Positions 8,521-17,336 of a DNA stretch of 64,000 bases are shown here, piece by piece; positions within the stretch are counted from its first letter, which is position 1, and each line of letters begins with the position of its first letter. Made by a program: the position numbers and the translations under genes. This stretch comes from an uncultured Gemmiger sp. (GTDB lineage: Bacteria > Bacillota > Clostridia > Oscillospirales > Ruminococcaceae). Location: NCBI GenBank assembly GCA_944386225.1, contig CALXAH010000007.1, positions 62,001 through 126,000 on the forward strand. Direction: 5' to 3'. The notes under the pieces were generated by a model. That model ran no database searches, was not told the origin of the DNA, and saw nothing but the letters and a program-made list of their open reading frames with translations.

Positions 8521-8568
8521 CGGCGCGGGAATGTCCGCTACCCTACCCCTGACCGAAAAGGAGATTCT

Positions 8569-9645
8569 ATGCAGGAACAGCTGCAGGCGGCGCTGCGCCG
8601 TCTGGAAGAACTGACCCACCAGCTGCAGGATCCCGCTGTGCTGACCGATGCCGCCCGGTATCCGGCCCTGATGCGGGAGTACAAGCAGCTTGAACCCCTG
8701 GCTGAAGCCAACCGCCGGCTGGAAACCGCCCGGCGGGATCTGGCCCAGGCGGAAGAGCTGCTGCAGGACGACGACCTGGACGCCGCGTTCAAAGCAATGG
8801 TACAACAGGAGCGCAGCGAAAACAGGCAAAAATTGGAAGATGCCCGGGCCCAGCTGCAGCGCCTGCTGCTGCCCCGGGACGAAAACGACGACCGCAGCGT
8901 GATTCTGGAGATCCGCAGCGGTGCGGGCGGCGAGGAAGCCGCCCTGTTTGCCCACAGCCTGCACCGGATGTACAGCATGTACACCCAGAAGCAGGGCTGG
9001 CATTGCGAGGTGCTGAGCCTGAACGCCACCGAACTGGGCGGCGTGAAGGAGATCTGTGTGGAGGTGGAGGGCGACGGGGTGTACAGCCGCCTGAAATACG
9101 AGAGCGGCGTGCACCGGGTGCAGCGGGTGCCTGAAACCGAAACCCAGGGGCGCATCCATACCTCCACCGTGACGGTGGCGGTGATGCCCCGGGCTGAGGA
9201 AGTGGATCTGGTGCTGGATCCGGCCGACCTGAAGATCGACGCGTTCCGGGCCTCCGGCGCGGGCGGCCAGCACATCAACAAGACCTCCAGCGCCATCCGG
9301 GTGACCCACCTGCCCACCGGCATGGTGGTGGAATGCCAGGACGAGCGAAGCCAGTACAAGAACAAGGACAAGGCGCTGCAGGTGCTGCGCAGCCGTCTGC
9401 TGGAAGCCAAGCGGCAGGAGCAGAAGGACGCCCAGGACGCCGACCGGCGCAGCCAGGTGGGTACCGGCGACCGGAGCGAGCGCATCCGCACCTACAACTT
9501 TCCCCAGGGGCGGGTCACCGATCACCGCATCGGGCTGACCCTGTACAAGCTGGACGCCGTACTGGACGGCGCCCTGGACGAGATCATCGACGCGCTGCGC
9601 ACCGCCGACGAGGCGGAAAAGCTGCGCCGCAGCGCCGAAAGCTGA
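8569..9645 (+). CDS. prfA: peptide chain release factor 1
   Basis: Class I release factor that reads UAA and UAG and triggers hydrolysis of peptidyl-tRNA on the ribosome. The length of 358 residues is normal. The universally conserved GGQ tripeptide is at residues 232-234 inside SGAGGQHINKTSSAIR. The codon-recognition P-x-T tripeptide is PET at 188-190, directly before QGRIHTST. The N-terminal coiled-coil region and GAGGEEAALFA are also typical. The ATG at 8569 follows AAGGAG by about 7 nt. The prmC methyltransferase gene that often accompanies prfA is not adjacent. Next gene is tsaC, 24 nt downstream. Confidence 0.97.
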   Translation: MQEQLQAALRRLEELTHQLQDPAVLTDAARYPALMREYKQLEPLAEANRRLETARRDLAQAEELLQDDDLDAAFKAMVQQERSENRQKLEDARAQLQRLLLPRDENDDRSVILEIRSGAGGEEAALFAHSLHRMYSMYTQKQGWHCEVLSLNATELGGVKEICVEVEGDGVYSRLKYESGVHRVQRVPETETQGRIHTSTVTVAVMPRAEEVDLVLDPADLKIDAFRASGAGGQHINKTSSAIRVTHLPTGMVVECQDERSQYKNKDKALQVLRSRLLEAKRQEQKDAQDADRRSQVGTGDRSERIRTYNFPQGRVTDHRIGLTLYKLDAVLDGALDEIIDALRTADEAEKLRRSAES

Positions 9646-9669
9646 CACAAGAAAAAAGAGGGATACAAC

Positions 9670-10689
9670 GTGGAAACCTGTTTACTGCCGGCAAACGCCG
9701 AGGGCGTGCGCCGGGCCGCGGAACTGTTGCAGGCCGGTGAAGTGGTGGGCATCCCCACCGAAACGGTCTACGGCCTTGCCGCCAACGCCTGGGACGAAGA
9801 AGCGGTGCGCCGCATCTTTGTGGCCAAGGGCCGTCCCCAGGACAATCCCCTGATCGTGCATATCGCCGACCGGGAAATGCTGTATGAAGTGGCCGCCCGG
9901 GTACCGGAGCAGGCTCTGGCCCTGGCCGACGCCTTCTGGCCCGGGCCGCTGACCATCATCCTGCCCCGGGGGCCCAAGGTGGCTGACGCGGTCTGCGCCG
10001 GGCTGGACACGGTGGGGATCCGGATGCCCAGCCATCCCGCCGCCCAGGCGGTGATCCGGGCCAGCGGGCTGCCGCTGGCCGCGCCCTCCGCCAACCGGTC
10101 CGGGGCGCCCAGCCCCACCGACGCCAAAACCGTGTGGGAGGATATGCAGGGCCGTCTGCCCCTGATCCTGGACGGCGGCGAGTGCCAGGTGGGGGTGGAG
10201 TCCACCGTAATTTCCCTGGCCGGGGATCTGCCCATGGTGCTGCGTCCGGGTTATGTGACGCCGGAGCAGATGTCCCAGGTGCTGGGCTGTCCGGTGCAGG
10301 TGGCCGGGGCGGTGACCCGGCAGCTGCAGGCGGGGGAAACGGTGCGTTCCCCCGGCATGAAGTACAAACACTACGCCCCCAAGGCCGAAGTGACCATCGT
10401 GCGGGGGGATCGGGATACCTTTGCCCGCTACGTGGCCGCCCATCCCGCCGAGGGGCTGTTCTGCCTCTGCTTTGCGGGGGATGAAGCGGTGCTGGAGGTG
10501 CCCTGCGTGCACTACGGCACCGAGCAGGACCCTGCCGCCCAGGCGCACGACCTGTTCAGCGCCCTGCGCCGTCTGGATGAGCTGGGTGCCAGAACCGTGT
10601 ACGCCCGCTGCCCGGAAATGGAGGGCGTAGGTCTGGCCGTATACAACCGGCTGCTGCGCGCCGCCGCCTTCCGGGTGGTGGAACCGTGA
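9670..10689 (+). CDS. tsaC: threonylcarbamoyl-AMP synthase (TsaC/Sua5)
   Basis: Makes threonylcarbamoyl-adenylate from threonine, bicarbonate and ATP, the first step of t6A37 tRNA modification. The protein has 339 residues: an N-terminal YrdC domain (about 10-200; GIPTETVYGLAANAW, KGRPQDNPLIVHI, PSANRSGAPSPT) and a C-terminal Sua5 domain (about 220-335) joined by SPGMKYKHYAPKA, so it is the long Sua5 form. The start is GTG at 9670, with GAGGG upstream. Its stop overlaps the GTG start of coaE by 4 nt, so the two are translationally coupled. Confidence 0.95.
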   Translation: METCLLPANAEGVRRAAELLQAGEVVGIPTETVYGLAANAWDEEAVRRIFVAKGRPQDNPLIVHIADREMLYEVAARVPEQALALADAFWPGPLTIILPRGPKVADAVCAGLDTVGIRMPSHPAAQAVIRASGLPLAAPSANRSGAPSPTDAKTVWEDMQGRLPLILDGGECQVGVESTVISLAGDLPMVLRPGYVTPEQMSQVLGCPVQVAGAVTRQLQAGETVRSPGMKYKHYAPKAEVTIVRGDRDTFARYVAAHPAEGLFCLCFAGDEAVLEVPCVHYGTEQDPAAQAHDLFSALRRLDELGARTVYARCPEMEGVGLAVYNRLLRAAAFRVVEP

Positions 10690-11282
10690 CGCTGGCAGGC
10701 ATCACCGGGCGCTCCGGTTGCGGCAAATCCACTGTGACCGCCTGGTTTCGGCAGCAGGGGGTTCCCACCCTGGACGCAGACAAGGTGGCCCGGGAGGTAC
10801 TGCTGCCCGGTTCCGCCTGTCTGACGGCGCTGGCGCAGCGGTTCGGTGCGGATATTCTGCTGCCGGACGGCAGCCCCGACCGGCACCTGTTGGCCGACCG
10901 GGCCTTTGCCACCCCGGAGGGCACCAAGGCCCTTACCGACATCACCCATCCGGAGATCGTGCGCCGCATTCTGGACTGGGCCGCCCGGCAGCAGGCGGAG
11001 GGGCAGACCCTTTGCCTGGTGGACGGCGCGGTTATTGTGGGTGGGATGCTGCAGCCCCATTGCCGGCCACTGGTGGTGGTAACCGCCCCCCGGCATGCCA
11101 GCATCCGGCGCATCTGCGCCCGGGACGGCATCACCCCCGAGCAGGCGGCCCGCCGCCTGGATGCCCAGCTGCCGGAAGAAACGCTGCTGGCAGCTGCCGA
11201 CTATCATCTGCGCAACGACGGCTCCCCCGCCGACCTGTACCAGCAGGCGGAACGGGTACTGGCCGCGCTGTGCGCCATCTGA
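10686..11282 (+). CDS. coaE: dephospho-CoA kinase
   Basis: Phosphorylates dephospho-CoA on the 3' hydroxyl of ribose, the last step of coenzyme A synthesis. The protein has 198 residues. The P-loop GRSGCGKST is at residues 8-16, followed by the substrate-binding LDADKVARE and the lid region RICARDGITPEQAARRL. Family members more often read GGIGSGKS at the P-loop; here it is GRSGCGKS. The start is a GTG overlapping the tsaC stop (GTGA). A lytic transglycosylase gene follows after 49 nt, in the prfA operon direction. Confidence 0.93.
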   Translation: MTLAGITGRSGCGKSTVTAWFRQQGVPTLDADKVAREVLLPGSACLTALAQRFGADILLPDGSPDRHLLADRAFATPEGTKALTDITHPEIVRRILDWAARQQAEGQTLCLVDGAVIVGGMLQPHCRPLVVVTAPRHASIRRICARDGITPEQAARRLDAQLPEETLLAAADYHLRNDGSPADLYQQAERVLAALCAI

Positions 11283-11331
11283 AACAACGCCCCGCTCGGC
11301 GCGCCTGCACAGCGCGCCGGAAAGGAGAGTC

Positions 11332-11922
11332 ATGCGATTTTCGAAACGACACCTGGCGGGTTTGTGTGTGCTGGCCGTGTGTGTGCTGCTGGCCGGGCTG
11401 CTGATTCTGCGCACCGGCCTTTCCGCACTGGACACCGCCCGCTATCCCCGCCAGTACAGCGAGTATGTAGAATACTACGCCGGGAAATACACCCTGGATC
11501 CGCTGCTGCTTTATTCCCTGATCCGTACCGAAAGCGGATTTGACCCTGAAGCCACCTCCTCGGTGGAGGCCCGGGGTCTGATGCAGATTACCGAAGTGAC
11601 CTTTGACTGGATCAAAAGCCGGATCGCCCCCGGCGAGGATCTGACCTTTGACGATTTGTACGATCCGGAAACCAACATCCGGTTCGGCAGCTACTACCTG
11701 GCCCAGTGCCTGTACCGGTACGCCAACGATGTGGACACCGCCGCGGCCGCCTATCACAGCGGCTGGGGCACCGTGGACGAACTGCTGGAAGACAGCGCCT
11801 ATACCGATGACGGCGTAACCTTGCACACCTTCCCTTATGAACAGATGAATCTGTATGTGCGCAAGATCAACCGTAGCTATAAGGCCTACCAAAGAATATA
11901 CAGTGAGGAATATTCCAGCTAA
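11332..11922 (+). CDS. membrane-anchored lytic transglycosylase (SLT domain)
   Basis: 196-residue peptidoglycan lytic transglycosylase. The N-terminal hydrophobic helix (about residues 8-30) is probably an uncleaved signal-anchor, placing the enzyme on the outer face of the membrane. The SLT domain covers about 40-185. The catalytic Glu is E67 in LIRTESGFDP, followed by GLMQIT and AAAYHSGWGTV, which are the usual SLT signatures. It would cut the glycan strand with formation of 1,6-anhydro-MurNAc. The ATG at 11332 has AAAGGAGAG upstream. It is the last gene in the prfA-tsaC-coaE direction and is followed by a weak hairpin. Confidence 0.92.
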   Translation: MRFSKRHLAGLCVLAVCVLLAGLLILRTGLSALDTARYPRQYSEYVEYYAGKYTLDPLLLYSLIRTESGFDPEATSSVEARGLMQITEVTFDWIKSRIAPGEDLTFDDLYDPETNIRFGSYYLAQCLYRYANDVDTAAAAYHSGWGTVDELLEDSAYTDDGVTLHTFPYEQMNLYVRKINRSYKAYQRIYSEEYSS

Positions 11923-11942
11923 ATTATACGGAATATCGGCAA

Positions 11943-11966
11943 ATTCGGCCTAAAAACGGCCGAATC
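11943..11966 (+). terminator. possible weak terminator after the lytic transglycosylase gene
   Basis: An 8-bp stem ATTCGGCC/GGCCGAAT around a TAAAAAC loop, 20 nt after the stop codon. There is no U-run after it, so it may be only a 3'-end stabilising hairpin. Confidence 0.35.
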
Positions 11967-12103
11967 TGTCCCTGCAATGCCTATCGGCTGTGCTATGTGC
12001 CGGAACAGCGGGAACCTTTGGCTCCCCTGCCGAATCATATACAGCCTGTAGTATACAAATAAATACCTACATTTTGTAGCGTTACGAAAGGATGGTAAAC
12101 AGT

Positions 12104-13510
12104 ATGGAAAAAGAAAAGACTGCCGGCCAGAAGCTGGAAGAACAGCTGTGCTACAAGAGCGAAGCAGGCCTGCGCAGCCAGCCGGAACTGGCGGACGCCG
12201 CCATGGCGTTCTGCGAGGGCTACAAGCGTTTTCTGGATGAGGGCAAGACCGAGCGGGAGTGTGCCCGCGCCGCCGCTCAGCGGCTGGTGGAAGCCGGCTA
12301 CAAGCCCTATGAGCCGGGCGTAGCCTACAACCCTGGCGACAAGGTGTACCTGGTAAACCGGGGCAAGAGCGTGGTGGCCGCCACCATCGGCCGGCTGCCG
12401 CTGGAGCGGGGCATCCACATGAACGTGTCCCACATTGACGCGCCCCGTCTGGACCTGAAGCCCATGCCCCTGTACGAGAGCGACGATCTGGCCCTGCTCA
12501 AGACCCACTACTACGGCGGCATCCGCAAGTACCAGTGGACCGCGTTGCCCCTGTCCCTGCACGGTGTGATCTGCCGGGCGGACGGCACCAAGGTGGAGAT
12601 CAGCCTGGGTGACGATCCCACCGATCCGGTGTTCTGCATCACCGATCTGCTGCCCCACCTGGCCGCTGACCAGAACGAGCGCAAGCTGCGGGACGGCGTG
12701 AAGGGCGAAGAACTGAACATCCTGGTTGGCCACCGCCCGGTGGAGGACCCGGAGGTCAAGGAGCGGGTGAAGCTGTATGTGCTGAAGCTGCTGAACGAAA
12801 AATACGGCATCACCGAGAAGGATTTCATCCGGGCGGAGCTGGAAGCGGTGCCCGCCATCGGCGCCCGTGATGTGGGCCTGGACCGGATGCTGATCGGCGC
12901 ATACGGCCAGGACGACCGGGTGGATGCCTACCCCGCCCTGATGGCCGAGATCGAGACCAAGGATCCCTCCTTCACCACCCTCTGCGTGCTCACCGACAAG
13001 GAAGAGATCGGCAGCGAGGGCGTGACCGGCATGAACAGCCTGTATGTATTCCACTTCATTGAGCAGCTGTGCCGTGCCCAGGGTTCCGACTACATCCGCA
13101 CCCTGCAGAACTCCATCTGCCTGTCCGCGGACGTGACCGCGGCGGTGGATCCCACCTTTGACAGCGCCTTCGAGCGCCGCAACAGCACCTACGCGGGCCG
13201 CGGTGTGGCTATCTGCAAGTACACCGGTTCCCGCGGCAAGGGCGGCGCCAACGATGCCTCCGCCGAGCTGGTGGGCTATGTGACCCGCCTGCTGGACAAG
13301 GAGAACATCATCTGGCAGACCGGCGAGCTGGGCAAGGTGGACCAGGGCGGCGGCGGCACCATCGCGGCCTACTCCGCCTACCACAACGTGGACACCATTG
13401 ACATCGGCGTACCGGTGCTGAGCATGCATGCGCCCTTTGAGGTAACCTCCAAGCTGGATGTGTACATGGCATACCGTGCGTTCCTGGCGTTTGCCCGCGC
13501 CACCGAGTAA
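12104..13510 (+). CDS. M18 family aminopeptidase
   Basis: Zinc-dependent aminopeptidase of family M18, 468 residues, which trims N-terminal residues from peptides in the cytoplasm. Metal-ligand segments are visible: HIDAPRLD (first His about residue 110), DKEEIGSEG with the catalytic Glu pair, LSADVTAAVDP, and SMHAPFEV near the C terminus with the last His. The ATG at 12104 lies at a good distance from the AAAGGA; the ATG four codons earlier would sit directly on that site. It is preceded by a 181-nt gap with no clear promoter and followed by a strong shared terminator. Confidence 0.95.
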   Translation: MEKEKTAGQKLEEQLCYKSEAGLRSQPELADAAMAFCEGYKRFLDEGKTERECARAAAQRLVEAGYKPYEPGVAYNPGDKVYLVNRGKSVVAATIGRLPLERGIHMNVSHIDAPRLDLKPMPLYESDDLALLKTHYYGGIRKYQWTALPLSLHGVICRADGTKVEISLGDDPTDPVFCITDLLPHLAADQNERKLRDGVKGEELNILVGHRPVEDPEVKERVKLYVLKLLNEKYGITEKDFIRAELEAVPAIGARDVGLDRMLIGAYGQDDRVDAYPALMAEIETKDPSFTTLCVLTDKEEIGSEGVTGMNSLYVFHFIEQLCRAQGSDYIRTLQNSICLSADVTAAVDPTFDSAFERRNSTYAGRGVAICKYTGSRGKGGANDASAELVGYVTRLLDKENIIWQTGELGKVDQGGGGTIAAYSAYHNVDTIDIGVPVLSMHAPFEVTSKLDVYMAYRAFLAFARATE

Positions 13511-13534
13511 ACCTACATACCAAACGGCATAGAA

Positions 13535-13568
13535 AACGCCCGTTCCCGGATTTCCGGGAACGGGCGTT
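13535..13568. terminator. bidirectional terminator between M18 aminopeptidase and the ftsH group
   Basis: Stem AACGCCCGTTCCCGG paired with CCGGGAACGGGCGTT around a short ATTT loop; CTGTTTTGTTTTTT follows on the plus strand and TTTTC on the minus. It serves the convergent genes on both sides. Confidence 0.88.
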
Positions 13569-13586
13569 CTGTTTTGTTTTTTGCGC

Positions 13587-14558
13587 TCAGCGGAGCAGAT
13601 AGACAGCCAGACCGGCCAGCGCGATCATCACGCAGATTACCGCGGTGATGGGCGGGGCCCAGCGGATGATCTGCCCGGCGATGTAATCGCCGCGATCCTC
13701 CTCGCCCTCTTCCTCGTAGCCGTCGTAGTCGTCATACTCCTCTTCATCCTCGAAGTAGGAGGTGGCGGTCTCCTCATCGGCCCGGCAGCGGGGCGGCTGG
13801 TACTGGGTCTGGGTATCGGCGGAACTGCGGGAGACGATCTTCATATCCTCGTCCTCGCCGGCGTCCTGCACCGGGCGCATGACCCGGGTAGGCTCCTGCG
13901 GGCGAACCGGATCCACCATACGGGTGGGTTCATCCTCCACCACAGGGGCGGCCTGGGGCCGGTTCTGCAGCAGGCCCGACAGGGTGTTCTGCAGCAGAAT
14001 CCGGTCAGAACCGCACTCACTGCACCAGGCGGTGTTTTCCTCGGTGGGATGGAAGGCGCCGCAGGCACAGAACCAGCCTTCCGGCAGCATCTGGGGCACC
14101 ACCGAGAAGCCCTGCTTGCCGGTGCGCTGCTCCAGCTGGCTGGCCAGGTTGGTGGGCAGCACCTTGGGCGCGGGCAGACGCACCCGCTTGAACTCCCGCA
14201 GGGAGACGCGGCTGCCATCGGTGTAGATGGCCTGCAGCAGGTCCACCTCCACGCTGCCGATGGGCGACGGGCTCAGATAGACCGCGTCGTCGGCGCCGAA
14301 GATTTCTCCCTGCCCGGCGGCCAGCTGGTCATACCGGAACTGATCCTCGCAGACCACCTGGCCCTGCATATCCTTGCACTTGAAGCCGATCAGCAGCCCG
14401 GCCAGCGGCTTGGCGCTGATATTCTTGAAGGACAGGCAGACGGCGATCTCACCGGTCACGTCCCCTTTCAGCAGTTCCACCCGGACAAACTGTACCGGGC
14501 TGCCCTTGGTGTAGTAGTTGGCCCGGGACTGGGCCAGAATATCAAAATTCTGCTCCAT
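13587..14558 (-). CDS. zinc-ribbon protein with acidic linker and C-terminal membrane anchor
   Basis: 323-residue protein of unknown function. Residues 1-135 form a beta-rich domain. Residues 161-184 hold a zinc ribbon, GWFCACGAFHPT then AWCSECGS, with C164, C166, C179 and C182. Residues about 195-290 are a disordered segment ending in a strongly acidic run (YFEDEEEYDDYDGYEEEGEE). A single hydrophobic helix at about 299-321 ends the protein, so it should be tail-anchored with the ribbon in the cytoplasm. The ATG at 14558 lies 6 nt after the ftsH stop, so the two are co-transcribed. It could be a sensor or an adaptor for the FtsH protease; this is inference from position only. Confidence 0.82.
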   Translation of the reverse strand: MEQNFDILAQSRANYYTKGSPVQFVRVELLKGDVTGEIAVCLSFKNISAKPLAGLLIGFKCKDMQGQVVCEDQFRYDQLAAGQGEIFGADDAVYLSPSPIGSVEVDLLQAIYTDGSRVSLREFKRVRLPAPKVLPTNLASQLEQRTGKQGFSVVPQMLPEGWFCACGAFHPTEENTAWCSECGSDRILLQNTLSGLLQNRPQAAPVVEDEPTRMVDPVRPQEPTRVMRPVQDAGEDEDMKIVSRSSADTQTQYQPPRCRADEETATSYFEDEEEYDDYDGYEEEGEEDRGDYIAGQIIRWAPPITAVICVMIALAGLAVYLLR

Positions 14559-14564
14559 GGCGCG

Positions 14565-16745
14565 TTACTCCTTTTCACCGGAGTCCTGGTCGGGCTCCTC
14601 CTGCGGCGCGGCGCTTTCATCGGCGGGCTGCGCCGTTTCGGGCTGGTCGGCAGGCTGTTCGCTTTCGGCGGGAACCGGTTCAGCGGGCTGTGCCGGAGAG
14701 GCCGGTTCCTGGGCGGGCGCGGGATCCAGCGGCGGCAGTTCGCCGCCCTCCATCAGGGTGGTGAATTCCTCGCCGGAGAGCTTCTCCCGGGCCAGCAGCT
14801 CGCCGGCCACCTTGTGCAGCTGCTCCATATGGCTGCTCAGGATCCGCCGGGCGGTCTCGTAGGCTTCGTCCACAATATCCCGGATCTCGCTGTCGATCTC
14901 GGCGGCGATGGTTTCGGAATAGCCCTTACCCTGGCCGAAATCACGGCCCAGGAAGGTCTCGCCCGGATCCGAGCCATAGACCACGGGGCCCAGCCGCTCG
15001 CTGAAGCCGTAGCGGGTAACCATGGAACGGGCGGTCTGGGTGGCGCGCTCCAGGTCGTTGGACGCGCCGGTGGAGACATCCTCCAGCACCAGCTGCTCGG
15101 CCACACGGCCGCCCAGCAGGCTGACGATCCGCTCCTGCATGGCGGTCTTGGTCACGTAGCTAGCGTCCTTGTCCGGCAGGTACATGGTAAAGCCGCCCGC
15201 CGCGCCCCGGGGGATAATGCTGATCTGGTGCACCGGGTCGTTGGTGGGGCAGAAATAGCTGGTGATGGCGTGGCCCGCTTCATGGTAGGCGGTCAGCCGT
15301 TTCTCCTTGTCGGTAACCACGCGGGATTTCTTTTCAGGGCCGGCCACCACTTTGATGGAGGCTTCCTCGATCTCCCGGCGGGTGATCGCCTTTTTGCCGC
15401 GGCGGGCAGCCAGCAGGGCCGCCTCGTTGACCAGGTTTTCCAGGTCGGCGCCGGCAAAGCCCACGGTGGACTGGGCGATGGTTTTCAGGTTCACATCGGG
15501 GGCCAGGGGTTTCTGGCGGGTATGCACCTTGAGGATCTCCTCGCGGCCCTTTACGTCGGGCAGGCCCACGTACACCTGGCGGTCGAACCGGCCGGGACGC
15601 AGCAGCGCCCGGTCCAGGATGTCCGCCCGGTTGGTGGCGGCGATGACGATGACGCCCTCGTTGGCACCGAAGCCGTCCATCTCCACCAGCAGCTGGTTCA
15701 GGGTCTGCTCCCGTTCGTCGTGGCCGCCGCCCAGGCCCGCGCCGCGCTGACGGCCCACCGCGTCGATCTCATCGATAAAGATGATGCAGGGCATGCTGCG
15801 CTTGGCCTTGTCGAACAGATCCCGCACACGGGACGCGCCCACGCCCACATACATCTCCACAAAGTCGGAACCGGAGATGGAGTAGAAGGGCACCCCGGCT
15901 TCGCCCGCGCAGGCACGGGCCAGCAGGGTTTTACCGGTACCCGGAGGGCCCACCAGCAGTACACCGTGGGGGATGCGGGCGCCCAGGCTGTTGAAGCGGG
16001 AGGGATTTTTGAGGAACTCCACGATTTCCTGCAGTTCTTCTTTTTCCTCATCCGCGCCGGCCACATCGGCAAAGGTGGCCTTGCGCTGGGATTCCTGCTG
16101 ATCCTTGACCTTGGCGCGGCCCACATTCATGACGCCGCCGCCCTGGCCGCCCCGGTACATGGTGAAGATCACGAACATCATGCCCGCGGCCAGCACCAGG
16201 TAGATCACCAGTTCCCAGGGGAAGCTGCTCTTGACCGGGCTCATGTCGTATTCCATGGGGGCGTCCGGATTTTCGGCGTTGTAGCTGGCCACATAGTCGT
16301 TCAGGTCCTCCAGGAAGAGGCCCAGATAGGGCATCTTGTAGGACACCTGCACCAGCTTTTCGCCGGACGCGGACGTATCATCTCCCTGCTGGGCGGTCTG
16401 GCCGGCGTTCTGGGGCAGCTGGCCCATGCCCTGGCCGCCGAACAGGCTTTCCATCAGGCTGCCGCTGCCGCCCGCCGAAGCGGTGCCCTGCTGCAGAACA
16501 GGCTGGGCGTTCTCCGGCAGCGCCGCCTTGCCTTCTTTCAGCTGAAGGGTAAGCACGCTGCTGTTCAGATCCAGGTCAAACCGGACGACCTGGTTGTTTT
16601 CAAAATACTGGATGACCTGGGAATAGGTCATGGTGGTGTAGCTGGATACAGCGGAACCCATGCCGCTGTAGAAGATCACCACCAGGGTGACCATTACCAG
16701 CAGTACGGCGATAAAAATGCCGTTGGAACGAGGTTTACGGGGCAA
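14565..16745 (-). CDS. ftsH: ATP-dependent zinc metalloprotease FtsH
   Basis: Membrane-bound AAA+ protease that degrades unneeded membrane and regulatory proteins. The 726 residues include a membrane helix (9-28), an extracytoplasmic domain, a second helix (about 176-196), the AAA module with Walker A GPPGTGKT (266-273) and Walker [12 protein letters not shown], and the protease domain with HEAGH (about 487-491). Two features are unusual: an extra Gly/Gln/Ser-rich stretch (about 78-130) in the outer domain and a 55-residue Pro/Glu/Ala-rich C-terminal tail. The start is TTG at 16745, with AGGAG 8 nt upstream. It follows tilS and hpt, a classic Firmicutes order. Confidence 0.96.
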   Translation of the reverse strand: MPRKPRSNGIFIAVLLVMVTLVVIFYSGMGSAVSSYTTMTYSQVIQYFENNQVVRFDLDLNSSVLTLQLKEGKAALPENAQPVLQQGTASAGGSGSLMESLFGGQGMGQLPQNAGQTAQQGDDTSASGEKLVQVSYKMPYLGLFLEDLNDYVASYNAENPDAPMEYDMSPVKSSFPWELVIYLVLAAGMMFVIFTMYRGGQGGGVMNVGRAKVKDQQESQRKATFADVAGADEEKEELQEIVEFLKNPSRFNSLGARIPHGVLLVGPPGTGKTLLARACAGEAGVPFYSISGSDFVEMYVGVGASRVRDLFDKAKRSMPCIIFIDEIDAVGRQRGAGLGGGHDEREQTLNQLLVEMDGFGANEGVIVIAATNRADILDRALLRPGRFDRQVYVGLPDVKGREEILKVHTRQKPLAPDVNLKTIAQSTVGFAGADLENLVNEAALLAARRGKKAITRREIEEASIKVVAGPEKKSRVVTDKEKRLTAYHEAGHAITSYFCPTNDPVHQISIIPRGAAGGFTMYLPDKDASYVTKTAMQERIVSLLGGRVAEQLVLEDVSTGASNDLERATQTARSMVTRYGFSERLGPVVYGSDPGETFLGRDFGQGKGYSETIAAEIDSEIRDIVDEAYETARRILSSHMEQLHKVAGELLAREKLSGEEFTTLMEGGELPPLDPAPAQEPASPAQPAEPVPAESEQPADQPETAQPADESAAPQEEPDQDSGEKE

Positions 16746-16790
16746 AAGATCAACTCCTGTTATCTGTCAATTTGCCTGGGGCGCGGGGGC

Positions 16791-17336
16791 TCATTCGGAA
16801 TAGATTTCCGGCTTGAGCACACCCACGTAAGGCAGGTTGCGGTATTTTTCGTCGTAGTCCAGGCCGTAGCCCACCACGAACTCGTCCGGCACCCGGTAGC
16901 CGATGTAGTCGGCCTTGATGTCGGCTTTGCGGCGATCCGGCTTATCCAGCAGGGTGGCGATGCGGATGCTGGCGGGATTGCGGGCGGCCAGCATATCCTT
17001 CAGGTAGGAAAGGGTCAGGCCGGTGTCCAGAATATCCTCCACGATCAGCAGATCCTTGCCGGTCAGGTCGGTATCCAGATCCTTGACGATCTTGACCACA
17101 CCGCTGGTCTTGACCCCGGAACCATAGGAGGACACGATCATGAAATCGATGGTGCAGGGCAGGTCGATGGCCCGCATCAGGTCGGTGAAATAGACCACCG
17201 CGCCTTTCAGCACCGTGACCAGCAGCAGGTTCTTGCCCGCGTAGTCTTTCGTGATCTGGGCGCCCATCTCGGCGCACTTGGCTTTGAGTTCCTCTTCGGA
17301 GTACAAAACCTTCAGGATATCGTCGTTCAAACTCAT
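16791..17336 (-). CDS. hpt: hypoxanthine phosphoribosyltransferase
   Basis: Purine salvage enzyme that joins hypoxanthine or guanine to PRPP to give IMP or GMP. The protein has 181 residues, the family size. The PRPP-binding motif [17 protein letters not shown] is in the middle, [17 protein letters not shown] in the first third and [20 protein letters not shown] at the end, all HPRT signatures. The ATG at 17336 overlaps the tilS stop by 4 nt (ATGA). TilS and HPRT act together on the ftsH promoter in Bacillus subtilis (known from that species); whether this holds here is not shown. Confidence 0.96.
   Translation of the reverse strand: MSLNDDILKVLYSEEELKAKCAEMGAQITKDYAGKNLLLVTVLKGAVVYFTDLMRAIDLPCTIDFMIVSSYGSGVKTSGVVKIVKDLDTDLTGKDLLIVEDILDTGLTLSYLKDMLAARNPASIRIATLLDKPDRRKADIKADYIGYRVPDEFVVGYGLDYDEKYRNLPYVGVLKPEIYSE

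Noticed and set aside
7222-9648. An 808-residue leftward frame joining the S1-domain protein with antisense prfA
   Set aside because: The S1-domain gene has its own ATG and AGGAGG at 8151; the upstream part is only the shadow of prfA and DUF951.
11923-12103. Possible promoter or small RNA before the M18 aminopeptidase gene
   Set aside because: TATAC-like stretches occur, but no -35 at a proper distance; nothing strong enough to annotate.
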